Shown here: piece by piece, positions 43,082-51,771 of the stretch
Numbering within the stretch: position 1 is the first letter of the stretch
Layout of the letters: each line of letters begins with the position of its first letter
Assembly (NCBI RefSeq): GCF_018138715.1
Contig: NZ_JAGSHX010000006.1
Coordinates: 806,001-870,000, forward strand
DNA length: 64,000 bases
From: Streptomyces asiaticus
Lineage (GTDB): Bacteria; Actinomycetota; Actinomycetes; Streptomycetales; Streptomycetaceae
Direction of reading: 5' to 3'
The notes under the pieces: generated by a model
What the model was told of the DNA's origin: nothing
The model's input: the letters and a program-made list of their open reading frames with translations, nothing else
The model's database searches: none
Translations under genes and position numbers: made by a program

Positions 43082-43858
43082 ATGAAGCCGATCGGCCAGG
43101 CACGGCCGGGATTCCCCTGCTGGGTGAGTCTCGCCGCCCCCAGCCTCAAGGCGGCGCAGGAGTTCTACACCGCGGTGCTCGGGTGGACCTGGCGCCCCAC
43201 CGGGCTGGATGAGGAGTTCCGTACGGCGCTGTTCGGCGGGGCGCCGGTGGCCGGGATCGGGGCGCTCGCGGACAGCCTCAGGGGCGCGGCCGCCTGGACG
43301 CCGTTCTTCGCCGTGGCGGACGCGGACGCCACCGCGGCACACATCCGTGAGCGCGGCGGCACCGTCGGCGTCGGCCCGCTCCCGTTCGGCACCGGCCGCC
43401 GCGCCGCGCTGGCCGCCGACCCCGACGGCGCCGTCTTCGGCTTCTGGGCGGGAGAGGCGCTGCCCGGCTGGCCGTCGGGTCCGGCGGAAGGCGCCCCGGC
43501 CTGGCTGGAGCTGCGCACCCGTGACGCGTTCGCGGCCGCCCTCTTCTACGGCGAGGTCTTCGGCTGGGCGGCACCGGAGGGCAGCTGCTCCGTGGAGTAC
43601 GAGAACGACGAGGTGATCGTGCGCGAGGAGGGCCGCAAGCTGGCGGTGGTCCACGGCGGCGCCGTCGAGCAGGCCCCCGACCCACGGGTCCGGCCGCGCT
43701 GGTACGTCCACTTCCGCGTCCCCGATGTGACGGCCGCCGTGGCGGCGGCCCGCGCCGCCGGTGGCTCGGTCGCCCTCCCGCCGGACGCCTCTTCCACGGG
43801 CCGTCAGGCGATCCTGTGCGACCCCGACGGGGGGCTGTTCACCGTCACCGCGGCCTGA
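43082..43858 (+). CDS. VOC family (glyoxalase-like) protein with two tandem domains
   Basis: A 258-residue protein with two VOC modules, residues 10-120 (FPCWVSLAAPSLKAAQEFYT, HIRERGGTVGVGPLPFG) and 135-255 (WLELRTRDAFAAALFYGEVF, ARAAGGSVALPPD). This is the layout of 27-kDa hydroxylase-like antigens common in actinobacteria. The metal and substrate are unknown; possible roles are aldehyde detoxification or antibiotic binding. ATG 43082 follows GAGGAG by nine bases. Confidence 0.87.
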   Translation: MKPIGQARPGFPCWVSLAAPSLKAAQEFYTAVLGWTWRPTGLDEEFRTALFGGAPVAGIGALADSLRGAAAWTPFFAVADADATAAHIRERGGTVGVGPLPFGTGRRAALAADPDGAVFGFWAGEALPGWPSGPAEGAPAWLELRTRDAFAAALFYGEVFGWAAPEGSCSVEYENDEVIVREEGRKLAVVHGGAVEQAPDPRVRPRWYVHFRVPDVTAAVAAARAAGGSVALPPDASSTGRQAILCDPDGGLFTVTAA

Positions 43859-44002
43859 GCGGACGGCCTGCCTCGGCACCCCGGCTCGGCTCGGCGAGAT
43901 GGCGGAAAGACGACCCGGGCGCGTGACGAGGCCGGTCCGGCCGGGAAGTCGTGGAGGCGGAGAGCGCGGGGGAACACGCTGGCGTCAGGACGGAGAGCGG
44001 TG

Positions 44003-44557
44003 ATGACCACCACGGCGGAGGAAGCCCGGACCGGTCCGCCCGCGTCGCGCGTCATCCGGCTGCCGGGGATCGTACTGGGGGTGGGGCTCGGCGGATTCCT
44101 CGACGGGATCCTGCTGCACCAGCTGCTCCAGTGGCACCACATGCTCAGCAGCACCAACCACGACCGCATCGGGGTGCGGTTCTACAACCCGCACACCGTC
44201 TCCGGTCTGCGAATGAACACCGTGTGGGACGGCATCTTCCACGCCGTGTGCTGGATCTCGGTACTGCTGGGGCTGGCCATCCTCTACGCCCGGGTCACCC
44301 ACGACCGGCGCCGGGTGTGGGGCTCCCGCGTCCTGTGGGGCTGGATGCTGGTCGGCTGGGGGCTGTTCAACCTCGTCGAGGGCGTGCTGGACCACCAGAT
44401 CCTCGGCATCCACCATGTCCACGGCGGCCCGGAGCAGCCGTGGTGGGACGCCGGCTTCCTCGTCCTGGGCGCCCTTCTGGTGGCCGGCGGCTATCTGTTG
44501 CGGCGCGGCGGGGCGCCCTCCGTCCCCGGGGCGCCCCGCGCCGCCGGGCGCGTGTGA
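44003..44557 (+). CDS. DUF2243 membrane protein
   Basis: A 184-residue membrane protein with four helices (IVLGVGLGGFLDGILLHQLL, WISVLLGLAILYARVTH, LVGWGLFNLVEGVLDHQIL, AGFLVLGALLVAGGYLLR). Conserved histidines (LHQLLQWHHML, DHQILGIHHVH) suggest haem or metal binding. The family is unknown but often next to CtaG, as here; the stop overlaps the ctaG ATG by one base (TGATG). Together they hint at assembly or a cofactor role in a respiratory oxidase. Confidence 0.85.
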   Translation: MTTTAEEARTGPPASRVIRLPGIVLGVGLGGFLDGILLHQLLQWHHMLSSTNHDRIGVRFYNPHTVSGLRMNTVWDGIFHAVCWISVLLGLAILYARVTHDRRRVWGSRVLWGWMLVGWGLFNLVEGVLDHQILGIHHVHGGPEQPWWDAGFLVLGALLVAGGYLLRRGGAPSVPGAPRAAGRV

Positions 44558-45492
44558 TGGGCGCCGGCGCGGCGCATCCCGGCCATGGGCACGGTGGGGG
44601 CGGCGGCCCCCTGGAGGTATGGCTGCCGGCCCTCGCCCTGCTGGGGTGCGCCGCGGGCTACGCGCTGACGGTCCGCCGCGCCCGCCGCCGTCACCCCGCC
44701 CGGGGCTGGCCGCTCGCGCGGACGCTGAGCTTCGCGGCCGGGCTCGTCCTGGTGGCCATGGCGCTGCTGCCGCCGCTCGCGCCGTTCGCCCATGAGGACT
44801 TCCGCGGCCATATGGCCCAGCATCTGCTGCTCGGGATGTACGCGCCCCTGGCGCTGACGCTCGGGGCCCCGGTCACCCTGCTGCTGCGCGCCCTGCCCCC
44901 GGACCGCGGCCGACGGCTGACCGCCGTGCTCCGCTCCCGCCCCGCGCGGCTGCTGGGCCACCCCGTCACCGCCCTGCTGCCGACCACCGGCGGGCTGGTG
45001 CTGCTGTACTTCACCCCGGTCTACGACGCCGCCATGGGCCACCCCGGATGGCACTGGCTGCCGCACGCCCACTTCCTGCTCTCGGGCTGGCTGTTCGCGT
45101 ATGTCATCGCCGGTCCCGATCCGGCCCCCGCCCGGCCGGGGGTGCCGACCCGGCTGGTGGTCCTCGGCGTCGCCATCGCCGCCCACGCCGTCATCGCCCA
45201 GCTGATGTACGGGGGCTTCTGGGTCGAGGTGCGTGCCCCGATCGCCGAGGTCCGGGGCGGCGCGGAGATCATGTACTACGGCGGCGACCTCGCCGAGCTC
45301 CTCCTGGCCGCGGCCCTCGTCACCACCTGGCGGCCCGTGCGGACGCCCCGGAGGACACACGGGTCACGCGTACGCCCGCCGCGGCGGCCGAAGGAGGGGG
45401 ATCCGCGCCCCACGGGCCCTGCCGAAATCCGGGTGGCGGTGGGGTTACCACCGTCAGGTCCCGGGTACCTGGGCGTCACGCCATCGGAGTGA
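44557..45492 (+). CDS. ctaG: CtaG/DUF1404-type cytochrome c oxidase assembly protein with a TTA codon
   Basis: A 311-residue membrane protein of seven helices. Family histidines are visible in HEDFRGHMAQHLLLGMYAPL and HPGWHWLPHAHFLLSGWLFA, the likely copper ligands. CtaG helps build the CuB or CuA site of haem-copper oxidase. A Pro/Arg-rich tail of about 45 residues follows the last helix and contains a TTA codon (45445-45447, codon 297), so bldA is needed to finish the protein. It is coupled to the DUF2243 gene and ends at a strong hairpin. Confidence 0.85.
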   Translation: MGAGAAHPGHGHGGGGGPLEVWLPALALLGCAAGYALTVRRARRRHPARGWPLARTLSFAAGLVLVAMALLPPLAPFAHEDFRGHMAQHLLLGMYAPLALTLGAPVTLLLRALPPDRGRRLTAVLRSRPARLLGHPVTALLPTTGGLVLLYFTPVYDAAMGHPGWHWLPHAHFLLSGWLFAYVIAGPDPAPARPGVPTRLVVLGVAIAAHAVIAQLMYGGFWVEVRAPIAEVRGGAEIMYYGGDLAELLLAAALVTTWRPVRTPRRTHGSRVRPPRRPKEGDPRPTGPAEIRVAVGLPPSGPGYLGVTPSE

Positions 45493-45563
45493 GCCCCCGG
45501 GGGACCACGGTGGCCAGGCCCTTCCGGTCCAGACCGCGGGCCGGAAGAGCCGCTTCGGCTGAT

Positions 45564-45583
45564 GCGTCGGCTCGGGCCGACGC
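45564..45583. terminator. Terminator between ctaG and GAF-ANTAR gene
   Basis: A perfect eight-base stem, GCGTCGGC and GCCGACGC, with a TCGG loop, placed between two convergent stops; it directly adjoins the ANTAR gene's stop codon at 45585. Confidence 0.7.
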
Positions 45584-45584
45584 T

Positions 45585-46286
45585 TCAGTCGTCGATTCCC
45601 CCGCTCTCGCAGATCTGCCGGGCGATGTCCCGCAGCTTGACGTTGCGCTCCTGGGACACCCGCCGGATCAGCGCGAAGGCGTCGTCCTCGGTGATCTTCA
45701 GGCGTTCCATGAGGATGCCCATGGCCTCCCCGATGGTGTGCCGGGTCTGGATCGCCTGCTGGAGCTGATCGGCGGTGCGGGCACTGGAGAAGGCGACCGC
45801 GGCATGCGAGGCGAGCAGCCAGCCGGCCGTCTCGCTGGCCTTGGTGAAGACGGCGGGGCGCCGTGAGTAGAGGTTCAGGGCGCCGAGGTTCTCCTGCTCG
45901 GTGTAGAGCAGGAACCCCATCATGCTGCCGATGCCGAGTTCGCGGGCCTCGCTGACGAAATCCGGCCAGCGCTCCTCGGGCTCGGTGAAGTCCTTGATCC
46001 GGAACACCCGCTCGCCGTCCAGCCGCCGGGCGGCGTCGAAGCAGGGCCCCTCGCGGAGCCGGCCCTGGAGCCGGTCCGACCGCACCACCAGCCCTTCGGT
46101 GGGGGCCAGGGACTCCACGCGGTTGCCGTGGAGCACCAGGATGCCGGCCGCGTCGCAGCCCTCCACGATGTCCACCGCACACGCGCTGATCCGATCCAGC
46201 GTGGCCTCCACGGAGTTCTGCGCCAGCAGATCCCGCGCCATGGTGGCCATGCGCTCGGCAAAGGCTTCCCAGTCCATGACCACCAT
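45585..46286 (-). CDS. GAF-ANTAR domain RNA-binding antiterminator
   Basis: A 233-residue regulator. A GAF sensor (about 15-160; ISACAVDIVEGCDAAGILVL and MMGFLLYTEQENLGALNLYS) precedes a C-terminal ANTAR RNA-binding domain (RHTIGEAMGILMERLKITED, DAFALIRRVSQERNVKLRDI). ANTAR proteins stop transcription termination at paired hairpins in target messages. No kinase is linked, so the GAF domain may sense a small molecule or redox state directly. ATG 46277 is an alternative start. Confidence 0.9.
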   Translation of the reverse strand: MVVMDWEAFAERMATMARDLLAQNSVEATLDRISACAVDIVEGCDAAGILVLHGNRVESLAPTEGLVVRSDRLQGRLREGPCFDAARRLDGERVFRIKDFTEPEERWPDFVSEARELGIGSMMGFLLYTEQENLGALNLYSRRPAVFTKASETAGWLLASHAAVAFSSARTADQLQQAIQTRHTIGEAMGILMERLKITEDDAFALIRRVSQERNVKLRDIARQICESGGIDD

Positions 46287-46300
46287 CCGATCACACCCGG

Positions 46301-46843
46301 CTACTCGCCGCTTCTGAACGCTTCCCGGTACTGCTTCGCCCGGTCCGCGTACACCTGGGCGTTCAGTCTGATGCCTTCCCGTTCCTCGTCGGTCAGGGGG
46401 CGCTTCACCCGCGCCGGCACCCCGGCCACCAGGGAACCGGGCGGTATCTCCATGCCCTGCGGCACCAGGGCCTGGGCCGCGACCAGGGACCCCGCGCCGA
46501 TCCGGGCGCCGTTGAGGACCGTCGCCCCCATGCCGATCAGCACCTCGTCCTCGACCGTACAGCCGTGCACGACCGCGTTGTGCCCGACCGAGACCCGCTC
46601 GCCGATGGAGACCGGGAATCCGGGGTCGACATGCACCGTGCAGTTGTCCTGAATGTTGCTGTCCGCACCGAGGACGATGGGGCCGCCGTCACCCCGCAGC
46701 ACCGCCTGGTACCAGACGCTGGATCCCGCCGCCAGCACGACATCGCCGATCACCACCGACGTGGGGGCCACGAACGTGTCGGGGGCGATCTGTGGCTCCT
46801 TCCCGTCGATGCCGAAGATCAAGGCGCGCACCGTCTCTCCCAC
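46301..46843 (-). CDS. Gamma carbonic anhydrase family protein
   Basis: A 180-residue left-handed beta-helix hexapeptide-repeat protein (SVVIGDVVLAAGSSVWYQAV). The zinc histidines are in NCTVHVDPGFPVSIGERVSV and GHNAVVHGCTVEDE. Gamma-CAs hydrate carbon dioxide, though many members (YrdA/PaaY type) have other or unknown functions, such as thioesterase in PaaY. It ends 14 bases before the GAF-ANTAR start, so the two may be cotranscribed. Confidence 0.88.
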   Translation of the reverse strand: MGETVRALIFGIDGKEPQIAPDTFVAPTSVVIGDVVLAAGSSVWYQAVLRGDGGPIVLGADSNIQDNCTVHVDPGFPVSIGERVSVGHNAVVHGCTVEDEVLIGMGATVLNGARIGAGSLVAAQALVPQGMEIPPGSLVAGVPARVKRPLTDEEREGIRLNAQVYADRAKQYREAFRSGE

Positions 46844-46895
46844 CTGGTCGTTCCCCTTCGCGTCCCGTGCCCCGGCCGATAGCTCCGGCAGAGCC

Positions 46896-47564
46896 CTAGT
46901 CCCCGGCCGGGACCGGCTCCGGCTCCGCGGTCTCGGAATCGGCCGCCGTGACCGCCGCGGCCTTGGCCTTCTTGGAGCGCCACTTCATGACCAGCATCGA
47001 GCCGAGGCCGAAGAGCAGGGCCAGCACGAGCCCGAGCCAGGAGAAGCGCTTCAGCCAGTCCTCCGCGACCTTGCCCAGGGAGTAGATGACCGCGGTGGTG
47101 CCACCGGCCCAGACGATGCCACCGAGCACATTGGCGATGAGGAACTTCCAGTACGGCATGTGCAGCACGCCCGCGAGCGGCCCGGCGAAGATGCGCAGCA
47201 GCGCGATGAACCGGCCGACGAAGACCGCCCACATGCCCCACTTCTGGAAGGAGCGCTCGGCGGTGGCCACGTGCTCGGCGCTGAAGTGCTTGGGGAATTT
47301 ACGGCCCAGCCAGGCGAGCAGCGGCTGTCCGCCCTTGCGGCCGATGAGATAGCCGATGGAGTCGCCGATCACCGCGCCCGCGACAGCGCACGTCCCCAGG
47401 ATGTAGGGGTTGATGTGGTCCTGGGAGGCCGCCAGCAGCGTCGCGCTGACGAGGACGATCTCGCCGGGGAGTGGGATTCCCAGGCTCTCCAGGCCGATGA
47501 CGATACCCACGAGCAGATACACGCTGACCGCGGGCACGGTCTCGAGCCATTGATCGATATGCAA
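46896..47564 (-). CDS. DedA/VTT family membrane protein
   Basis: A 222-residue membrane protein of the DedA family with about five helices. Family motifs are GIVIGLESLGIPLPGEIVLV, FVGRFIALLRIFAGPLAGVL and MPYWKFLIANVLGGIVWAGG. DedA proteins flip undecaprenyl phosphate or phosphatidylethanolamine and keep proton-motive force. TTG 47564 is used because GGGGAGGA lies nine bases upstream; the upstream frame is low-complexity. The tail is Ala/Glu/Pro-rich. Confidence 0.87.
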   Translation of the reverse strand: MHIDQWLETVPAVSVYLLVGIVIGLESLGIPLPGEIVLVSATLLAASQDHINPYILGTCAVAGAVIGDSIGYLIGRKGGQPLLAWLGRKFPKHFSAEHVATAERSFQKWGMWAVFVGRFIALLRIFAGPLAGVLHMPYWKFLIANVLGGIVWAGGTTAVIYSLGKVAEDWLKRFSWLGLVLALLFGLGSMLVMKWRSKKAKAAAVTAADSETAEPEPVPAGD

Positions 47565-47679
47565 CGCCGGTTCCTCCCCATGTGGCGACCGCTTCCCGGC
47601 GTGCGCCGGACCAGGGACGCGGCGCACGCCGGGAAGCCTACTCAATCGGCGCGCGGTCGCCATCATCCCCAGGTCGTGC

Positions 47680-47787
47680 TCCGACTCGCGTCGGCTCCGG
47701 CGAAGGGAGGACGGACTCAGGGCTGGGCTCGGGGCCGGGCTCGGGGCTGGGCCCAGGGAGATGGGCTCGGGGCTGGGGAGGTCGGGC
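47680..47787. repeat. Low-complexity GGGCTCGGGGCTG-type repeats
   Basis: GGGCTCGGGGCTG-like phrases recur about five times between 47716 and 47790, irregularly spaced. They are between the DedA and the hotdog-fold gene (both leftward). The rest of 47565-47787 shows nothing else I recognise. Confidence 0.6.
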
Positions 47788-48240
47788 TCAGGACTGGGGG
47801 CGCAGGGTCCACACGATGGACATTTCGCCCGTAACCGCACCGTCCTCGCGCGTGATCGCAACGTTCACCGGGAATTCAGGCCGCTCCCCCGCGTCCAGCT
47901 CGGCGACCACCTCGGCGGCGGGCCGGCCGAGGGTGGCGGTCGCGGTGACGGGCCCCTTGGCGAGCTTCTTGTAGTCGATCTCGGCACGCACGGCCAGCGG
48001 TACGGCACGGCCGAGCTGATCGCCGAACGCCGCCAGCACGATGGCGCCGCTCGCGGACTCCGCCAGGGTGAACATCGCGCCCGCGTGGGGACCGCCGACA
48101 TGGTTGTGGAAGTCGGGCTGATCGGGCAGGCACAGCACCGCGCGCTCGGGCGACGCCTCGCGGAACTCCAGGTTCAGGGTGCGCACCATGGGCACGGTGG
48201 CGGCGAGCATCTCACCGACGGAAGGCAGGGTTTCTGACAT
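47788..48240 (-). CDS. DUF4442/PaaI-like hotdog-fold thioesterase
   Basis: A 150-residue hotdog protein. Helix and loop HNHVGGPHAGAMFTLAESAS is the usual substrate-binding loop of the PaaI/YiiD thioesterase group; VAITREDGAVTGEMSIVW forms the last strands. Substrates are probably acyl-CoA. ATG 48240 is used; upstream in-frame sequence continues across the next gene's promoter. Confidence 0.83.
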   Translation of the reverse strand: MSETLPSVGEMLAATVPMVRTLNLEFREASPERAVLCLPDQPDFHNHVGGPHAGAMFTLAESASGAIVLAAFGDQLGRAVPLAVRAEIDYKKLAKGPVTATATLGRPAAEVVAELDAGERPEFPVNVAITREDGAVTGEMSIVWTLRPQS

Positions 48241-48335
48241 GCCCCGGAAGTTACCATCCAGTAGCAAACGGGGAAAGGGGCAGTTCACGGGGCAGCCGTA
48301 GCAGGTGTCGTCGGCCCCCTCTATCGTTGCTGGCC

Positions 48336-49460
48336 ATGTGGCCAGGACAGCAGCCGCCCGGGGGCGAGCAGAACAACCCGCACGATCAGAACCCCTATCA
48401 GCAACCGGGGTATCAGCAGCCGGGATACCACCAGCCCAACCCGTATCAGCAGCCGGGATACCAACAGCCGAATCCCTATCAGCAGCCGCCCCAGCAGCAG
48501 CCGGTGCCGTCCGGCCAGCCGGTGCAGCCCGGCCAGCCGGGGCAGCAGCAGCCCGGTTACGGCCCGCCGCAGGGTCCGCCCGGCCAGCAGTGGGGCACTC
48601 CGTCCGGCCCGCCCGGCGCACCGCAGCCGCCGCGCGACAACAAGAAGCGCACGACCACCATCGCCATCGTCGCGGCCATCGCGGTCGTCGCGGCCGCGGC
48701 CATCACCGGCGTGCTGGTCCTGGGCAAGGACGACAGCGGCGGCGGTGACGAGTCGAAGGGGAAGGACAAGACGCCCGCCTCCTCCTCGGCCCCGGCCTCC
48801 GAGGAGCCGACCGAGGACCCGGGCGGCGGCGGTGCGGACAACCCGCGCGCCGGCGGTGACACCACCGACGTCAAGGCGGTCATACCCGGCTGGAAGCCGG
48901 TGGTCAGCCCCAAGCGGCACAACGCCTTCGACGTCCCCCCGGACTGGACGATCGAATCGCCGGGCCTGAGCACCGGTTTCGAGGACGACAAGGGCAAGCC
49001 GCTCGTGGTCATGTCCGCTCCGGCGCGGTACAAGAAGGACTACTGCTCGGTCAAGGACAAGGACGGCTACGTCGACAAGAGCCACGCGGCCGGGGCGGGC
49101 TCGAAGGGCGCCCAGGGTGCCAAGAGCGAGGCGTCGGCCGCCAAGATCGAGGCCGAGAACTGGGTCTTCGCCGCCTTCGACCAGAAGCAGACCGGGACCC
49201 GCAAGGTCACCGACGCCAAGAAGTTCAAGAGCGCCCACGGCCTCGAGGGCTACACCGCGTCGGCCACCGTCACCGGGGTGAAGAAGACCGACAAGTGCAC
49301 CACCGACGGCAAGTCCGTCACCGTGACCTACACGGACACCAACGGCGACTTCGCCACCTGGGTCCTGTACTCGGTCAAGGGCACCAAGGAAGAGGTCCCG
49401 GACTCCACCATCAAGAAGATCATGAGTTCGCTGCGGCCGGTGAAGTCGGAGGTCTCCTGA
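48336..49460 (+). CDS. Membrane-anchored protein with Pro/Gln-rich cytoplasmic N-terminus
   Basis: A 374-residue protein. Residues 1-100 are Pro/Gln/Tyr/Gly-rich with repeats of YQQPGYQQP; a single helix at about 108-130 (IAIVAAIAVVAAAAITGVLV) is followed by an Asp/Ser/Pro linker and an outside domain (about 170-374). I recall such proteins in Streptomyces under DUF8017; function unknown. Cysteines at the outside (DYCSVKDKDG, KTDKCTTDGK) may form a disulfide. The TATCGT at 48322-48327 is eight bases before ATG, so a leaderless message is likely. Confidence 0.75.
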   Translation: MWPGQQPPGGEQNNPHDQNPYQQPGYQQPGYHQPNPYQQPGYQQPNPYQQPPQQQPVPSGQPVQPGQPGQQQPGYGPPQGPPGQQWGTPSGPPGAPQPPRDNKKRTTTIAIVAAIAVVAAAAITGVLVLGKDDSGGGDESKGKDKTPASSSAPASEEPTEDPGGGGADNPRAGGDTTDVKAVIPGWKPVVSPKRHNAFDVPPDWTIESPGLSTGFEDDKGKPLVVMSAPARYKKDYCSVKDKDGYVDKSHAAGAGSKGAQGAKSEASAAKIEAENWVFAAFDQKQTGTRKVTDAKKFKSAHGLEGYTASATVTGVKKTDKCTTDGKSVTVTYTDTNGDFATWVLYSVKGTKEEVPDSTIKKIMSSLRPVKSEVS

Positions 49461-49534
49461 CCTGCTGACCGCTCCGGTCCTGGCGGCCGGAATTCGGTTG
49501 GACGCCGGGGCCCGCCCCCAGGGATAGTCCGGAT

Positions 49535-50839
49535 GTGACGACTCCTCCGGCCCCGCGCCTCCGACCGCGCCGCCCCGCGTGGGCCGGCCGCAACTACACA
49601 CTGCTGACCACCGCCGCCGTGGTGACGGGCCTCGGGAACGCCGGAGCCCTCATCGCGGCGGCGTTCGCGGTGCTGGAGGCGGGCGGGGACGGCGGCGATG
49701 TCGGGCTGGTGGCGGCGGCCCGCACCCTTCCGCTGGTCGTCTTCCTGCTGATCGGCGGCGCGGTGGCGGACCGGCTGCCCCGCCACCGGGTGATGGTCGC
49801 GGCCAACAGCCTCAACTGCCTCTCACAGGCGGTCTTCGCCGTGCTCGTCCTGTCCGGCGAGGCGCGGCTGTGGCAGATGGCGGTGCTGTCCGCGCTCGGC
49901 GGCACCGGGCAGGCGTTCTTCTCCCCCGCCGCCGAGGGCATGCTGCTCTCCAGCGTCAACGGCGAACAGGCCGCCCGCGCCTTCGCGCTGTTCCGGATGG
50001 GCATGAACGGTGCGCAGATCGGCGGGGCCGCGCTCGGCGGCGCGCTGGTCGCGGTGGTCGGCCCGGGCTGGGTGCTGGCCGTCGACGCCGCCGCGTTCGC
50101 GGTCGCGGGCGCCCTGCGCTCGCTGCTCGACGTGCGTGCCGTCGCCCAGCGGGAGCCCGGCGGCGGCATACTGCGGGATCTGCGCGAAGGTTGGCGCGAA
50201 TTCGTCGGACGGCCCTGGCTGTGGTCGATCGTCGTCCAGTTCTCCGTCGTCAACGCGGTGGTGGGAGCGGCGGAGGCGGTGTTCGGCCCGCTGGTGGCCG
50301 AGGACCAGCTGGGCGGGGCGCGCCCCTGGGGGCTGGCGCTCGCGGCGTTCGGCGCGGGCACCGTCCTGGGCGGTCTGCTGATGGTGCGCTGGCGGCCGCG
50401 CCGGATGCTGCTCGCGGGCTCCCTGTGCGTACTGCCGCTCGCCCTGCCGTCGGCCGCGCTCGCCGTCCCGGTGCCGGTCGTGCCGCTGGCCGTGGTGATG
50501 TTCCTGGTCGGGGTGTCGGTCGAGGTGTTCGGGGTGTCCTGGATGACCGCGCTGCACCAGGAGATCCCCGAGGACAAGCTGTCGCGGGTCTCGGCGTACG
50601 ACTGGTTCGGCTCGGTCGCCATGGTGCCGCTGGCCACGGCGCTCGCGGGCCCGGCCGAGGAGGCGTTCGGCCGGGCGGGCTCGCTGTGGGGCTGCTCGGC
50701 GCTGATCCTGGCGCTGACGCTGGCGGTGCTGACGGTCCCGGACGTACGGCGGCTGCGCCGGCGCGAGACCGAGCCCGTCGCCGAGGGCGGACCGGCCGCC
50801 GCCACGGACACCGCCCCGGAGCCGGTCAGCCCACGCTGA
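49535..50839 (+). CDS. MFS transporter
   Basis: A 434-residue major facilitator with about twelve helices. Typical segments are GGAVADRLPRHRVMVAANSL, AFFSPAAEGMLLSSV, and FALFRMGMNGAQIGGAALGG. It resembles enterobactin- or macrolide-exporter-type proteins. The gene begins with GTG 49535 and ends 14 bases inside the convergent spermidine-synthase-like gene. The substrate cannot be told, but a drug or siderophore is most likely. Confidence 0.87.
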   Translation: MTTPPAPRLRPRRPAWAGRNYTLLTTAAVVTGLGNAGALIAAAFAVLEAGGDGGDVGLVAAARTLPLVVFLLIGGAVADRLPRHRVMVAANSLNCLSQAVFAVLVLSGEARLWQMAVLSALGGTGQAFFSPAAEGMLLSSVNGEQAARAFALFRMGMNGAQIGGAALGGALVAVVGPGWVLAVDAAAFAVAGALRSLLDVRAVAQREPGGGILRDLREGWREFVGRPWLWSIVVQFSVVNAVVGAAEAVFGPLVAEDQLGGARPWGLALAAFGAGTVLGGLLMVRWRPRRMLLAGSLCVLPLALPSAALAVPVPVVPLAVVMFLVGVSVEVFGVSWMTALHQEIPEDKLSRVSAYDWFGSVAMVPLATALAGPAEEAFGRAGSLWGCSALILALTLAVLTVPDVRRLRRRETEPVAEGGPAAATDTAPEPVSPR

Positions 50840-51671
50840 ACGCCCCGTCCGGCGGCTCCGGCGAGGGCGTGGCGTCCTCGTCCCGCACCGGCGCCGCGCC
50901 GCCCATGAACCGCTCCAGCGCCTCCCCGTACTCGACCCTGGCCGGGAAGGCGTCGGCCGCGGTGCGGCGGGCCAGCACGGCGACCGGCGGTTCGGACTGG
51001 GAGGCCACCAGCACGGCGTTGCCGAACCGGCGGCCGCGCAGCACCGACGGCTCCGCTATCAGGGCGAGATGTGCGAACGCGGTGCGGTAGGTGGCCAGTT
51101 GGGAGCGGAGGAAGGCGAACGGCGCCCCGTCGGCCAGATTCGCCGCGTACCACCCGCCCGGCCGCAGCGCGCGGGCCGCGGCGCGGGCGTACTCGACGGA
51201 GGTCAGATGCGCGGGCACCCGCGAACCGCCGAAGACATCGGCCACGATGACATCGGCGGACCCCTCGGGCGCGGCCTCCAGCGCGGTCCGGGCGTCCTCC
51301 GGTCGCACCGTGATGCCCGTCCCGGACGGCAGCGGAAGGTGCTCGGCGACCAGCTCCAGCAGCCCCCGGTCGGCCTCGATCACCACCTGGTGGGAGCCGG
51401 GGCGGCTGGCGGCCAGATAGCGAGGCAGCGTCAGCGCCCCACCGCCCAGGTGCAGTACGTCGAGCGGGGCGCCGGGATCGGCGGCCGCGTCCAGGACATG
51501 GGCGATCCGCCGCGCGTACTCGAACTCGAGATGGCCCGGATCGTCCAGGTCCACATACGACTGCGGGGCGCCGTCCACCGTGAGCAGCCAGGCCCGCGGG
51601 CGGTCCAGGTCCGGCATCAGCTTGGCGGTGCCGCCGTCCACGGCACGGCTCACGGGTATCGGCTCGTTCAC
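50826..51671 (-). CDS. Spermidine-synthase-like protein
   Basis: A 281-residue Rossmann methyltransferase-fold protein. VLHLGGGALTLPRYLAASRP is the SAM/dcSAM loop, QVVIEADRGLLELV the acidic end of strand 2, DVIVADVFGGSRVP holds the catalytic-position Asp, and RPGGWYAANLADG follows. True spermidine synthases have a DD or DG pair where the substrate amine binds; only one Asp is present, so the reaction is uncertain. Its 3' end overlaps the MFS gene. Confidence 0.83.
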   Translation of the reverse strand: MNEPIPVSRAVDGGTAKLMPDLDRPRAWLLTVDGAPQSYVDLDDPGHLEFEYARRIAHVLDAAADPGAPLDVLHLGGGALTLPRYLAASRPGSHQVVIEADRGLLELVAEHLPLPSGTGITVRPEDARTALEAAPEGSADVIVADVFGGSRVPAHLTSVEYARAAARALRPGGWYAANLADGAPFAFLRSQLATYRTAFAHLALIAEPSVLRGRRFGNAVLVASQSEPPVAVLARRTAADAFPARVEYGEALERFMGGAAPVRDEDATPSPEPPDGAFSVG

Positions 51672-51717
51672 CCTCTCATTGTGCCGCCCATTGTGCCGTC
51701 GCGCGCAGGCCGTGCCT

Positions 51718-51760
51718 CCGCTCGCCCGCCCCCACCCACGCGGGGAAGGCGGACGAGCGG
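51718..51760 (-). terminator. Terminator of the EF-Tu gene
   Basis: Arms 51718-51730 and 51748-51760 pair over 13 bases with a single C-A mismatch around a 17-base loop. It lies eleven bases downstream of the stop codon of the leftward EF-Tu gene. Confidence 0.7.
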
Positions 51761-51771
51761 GGCCGGTTGGC

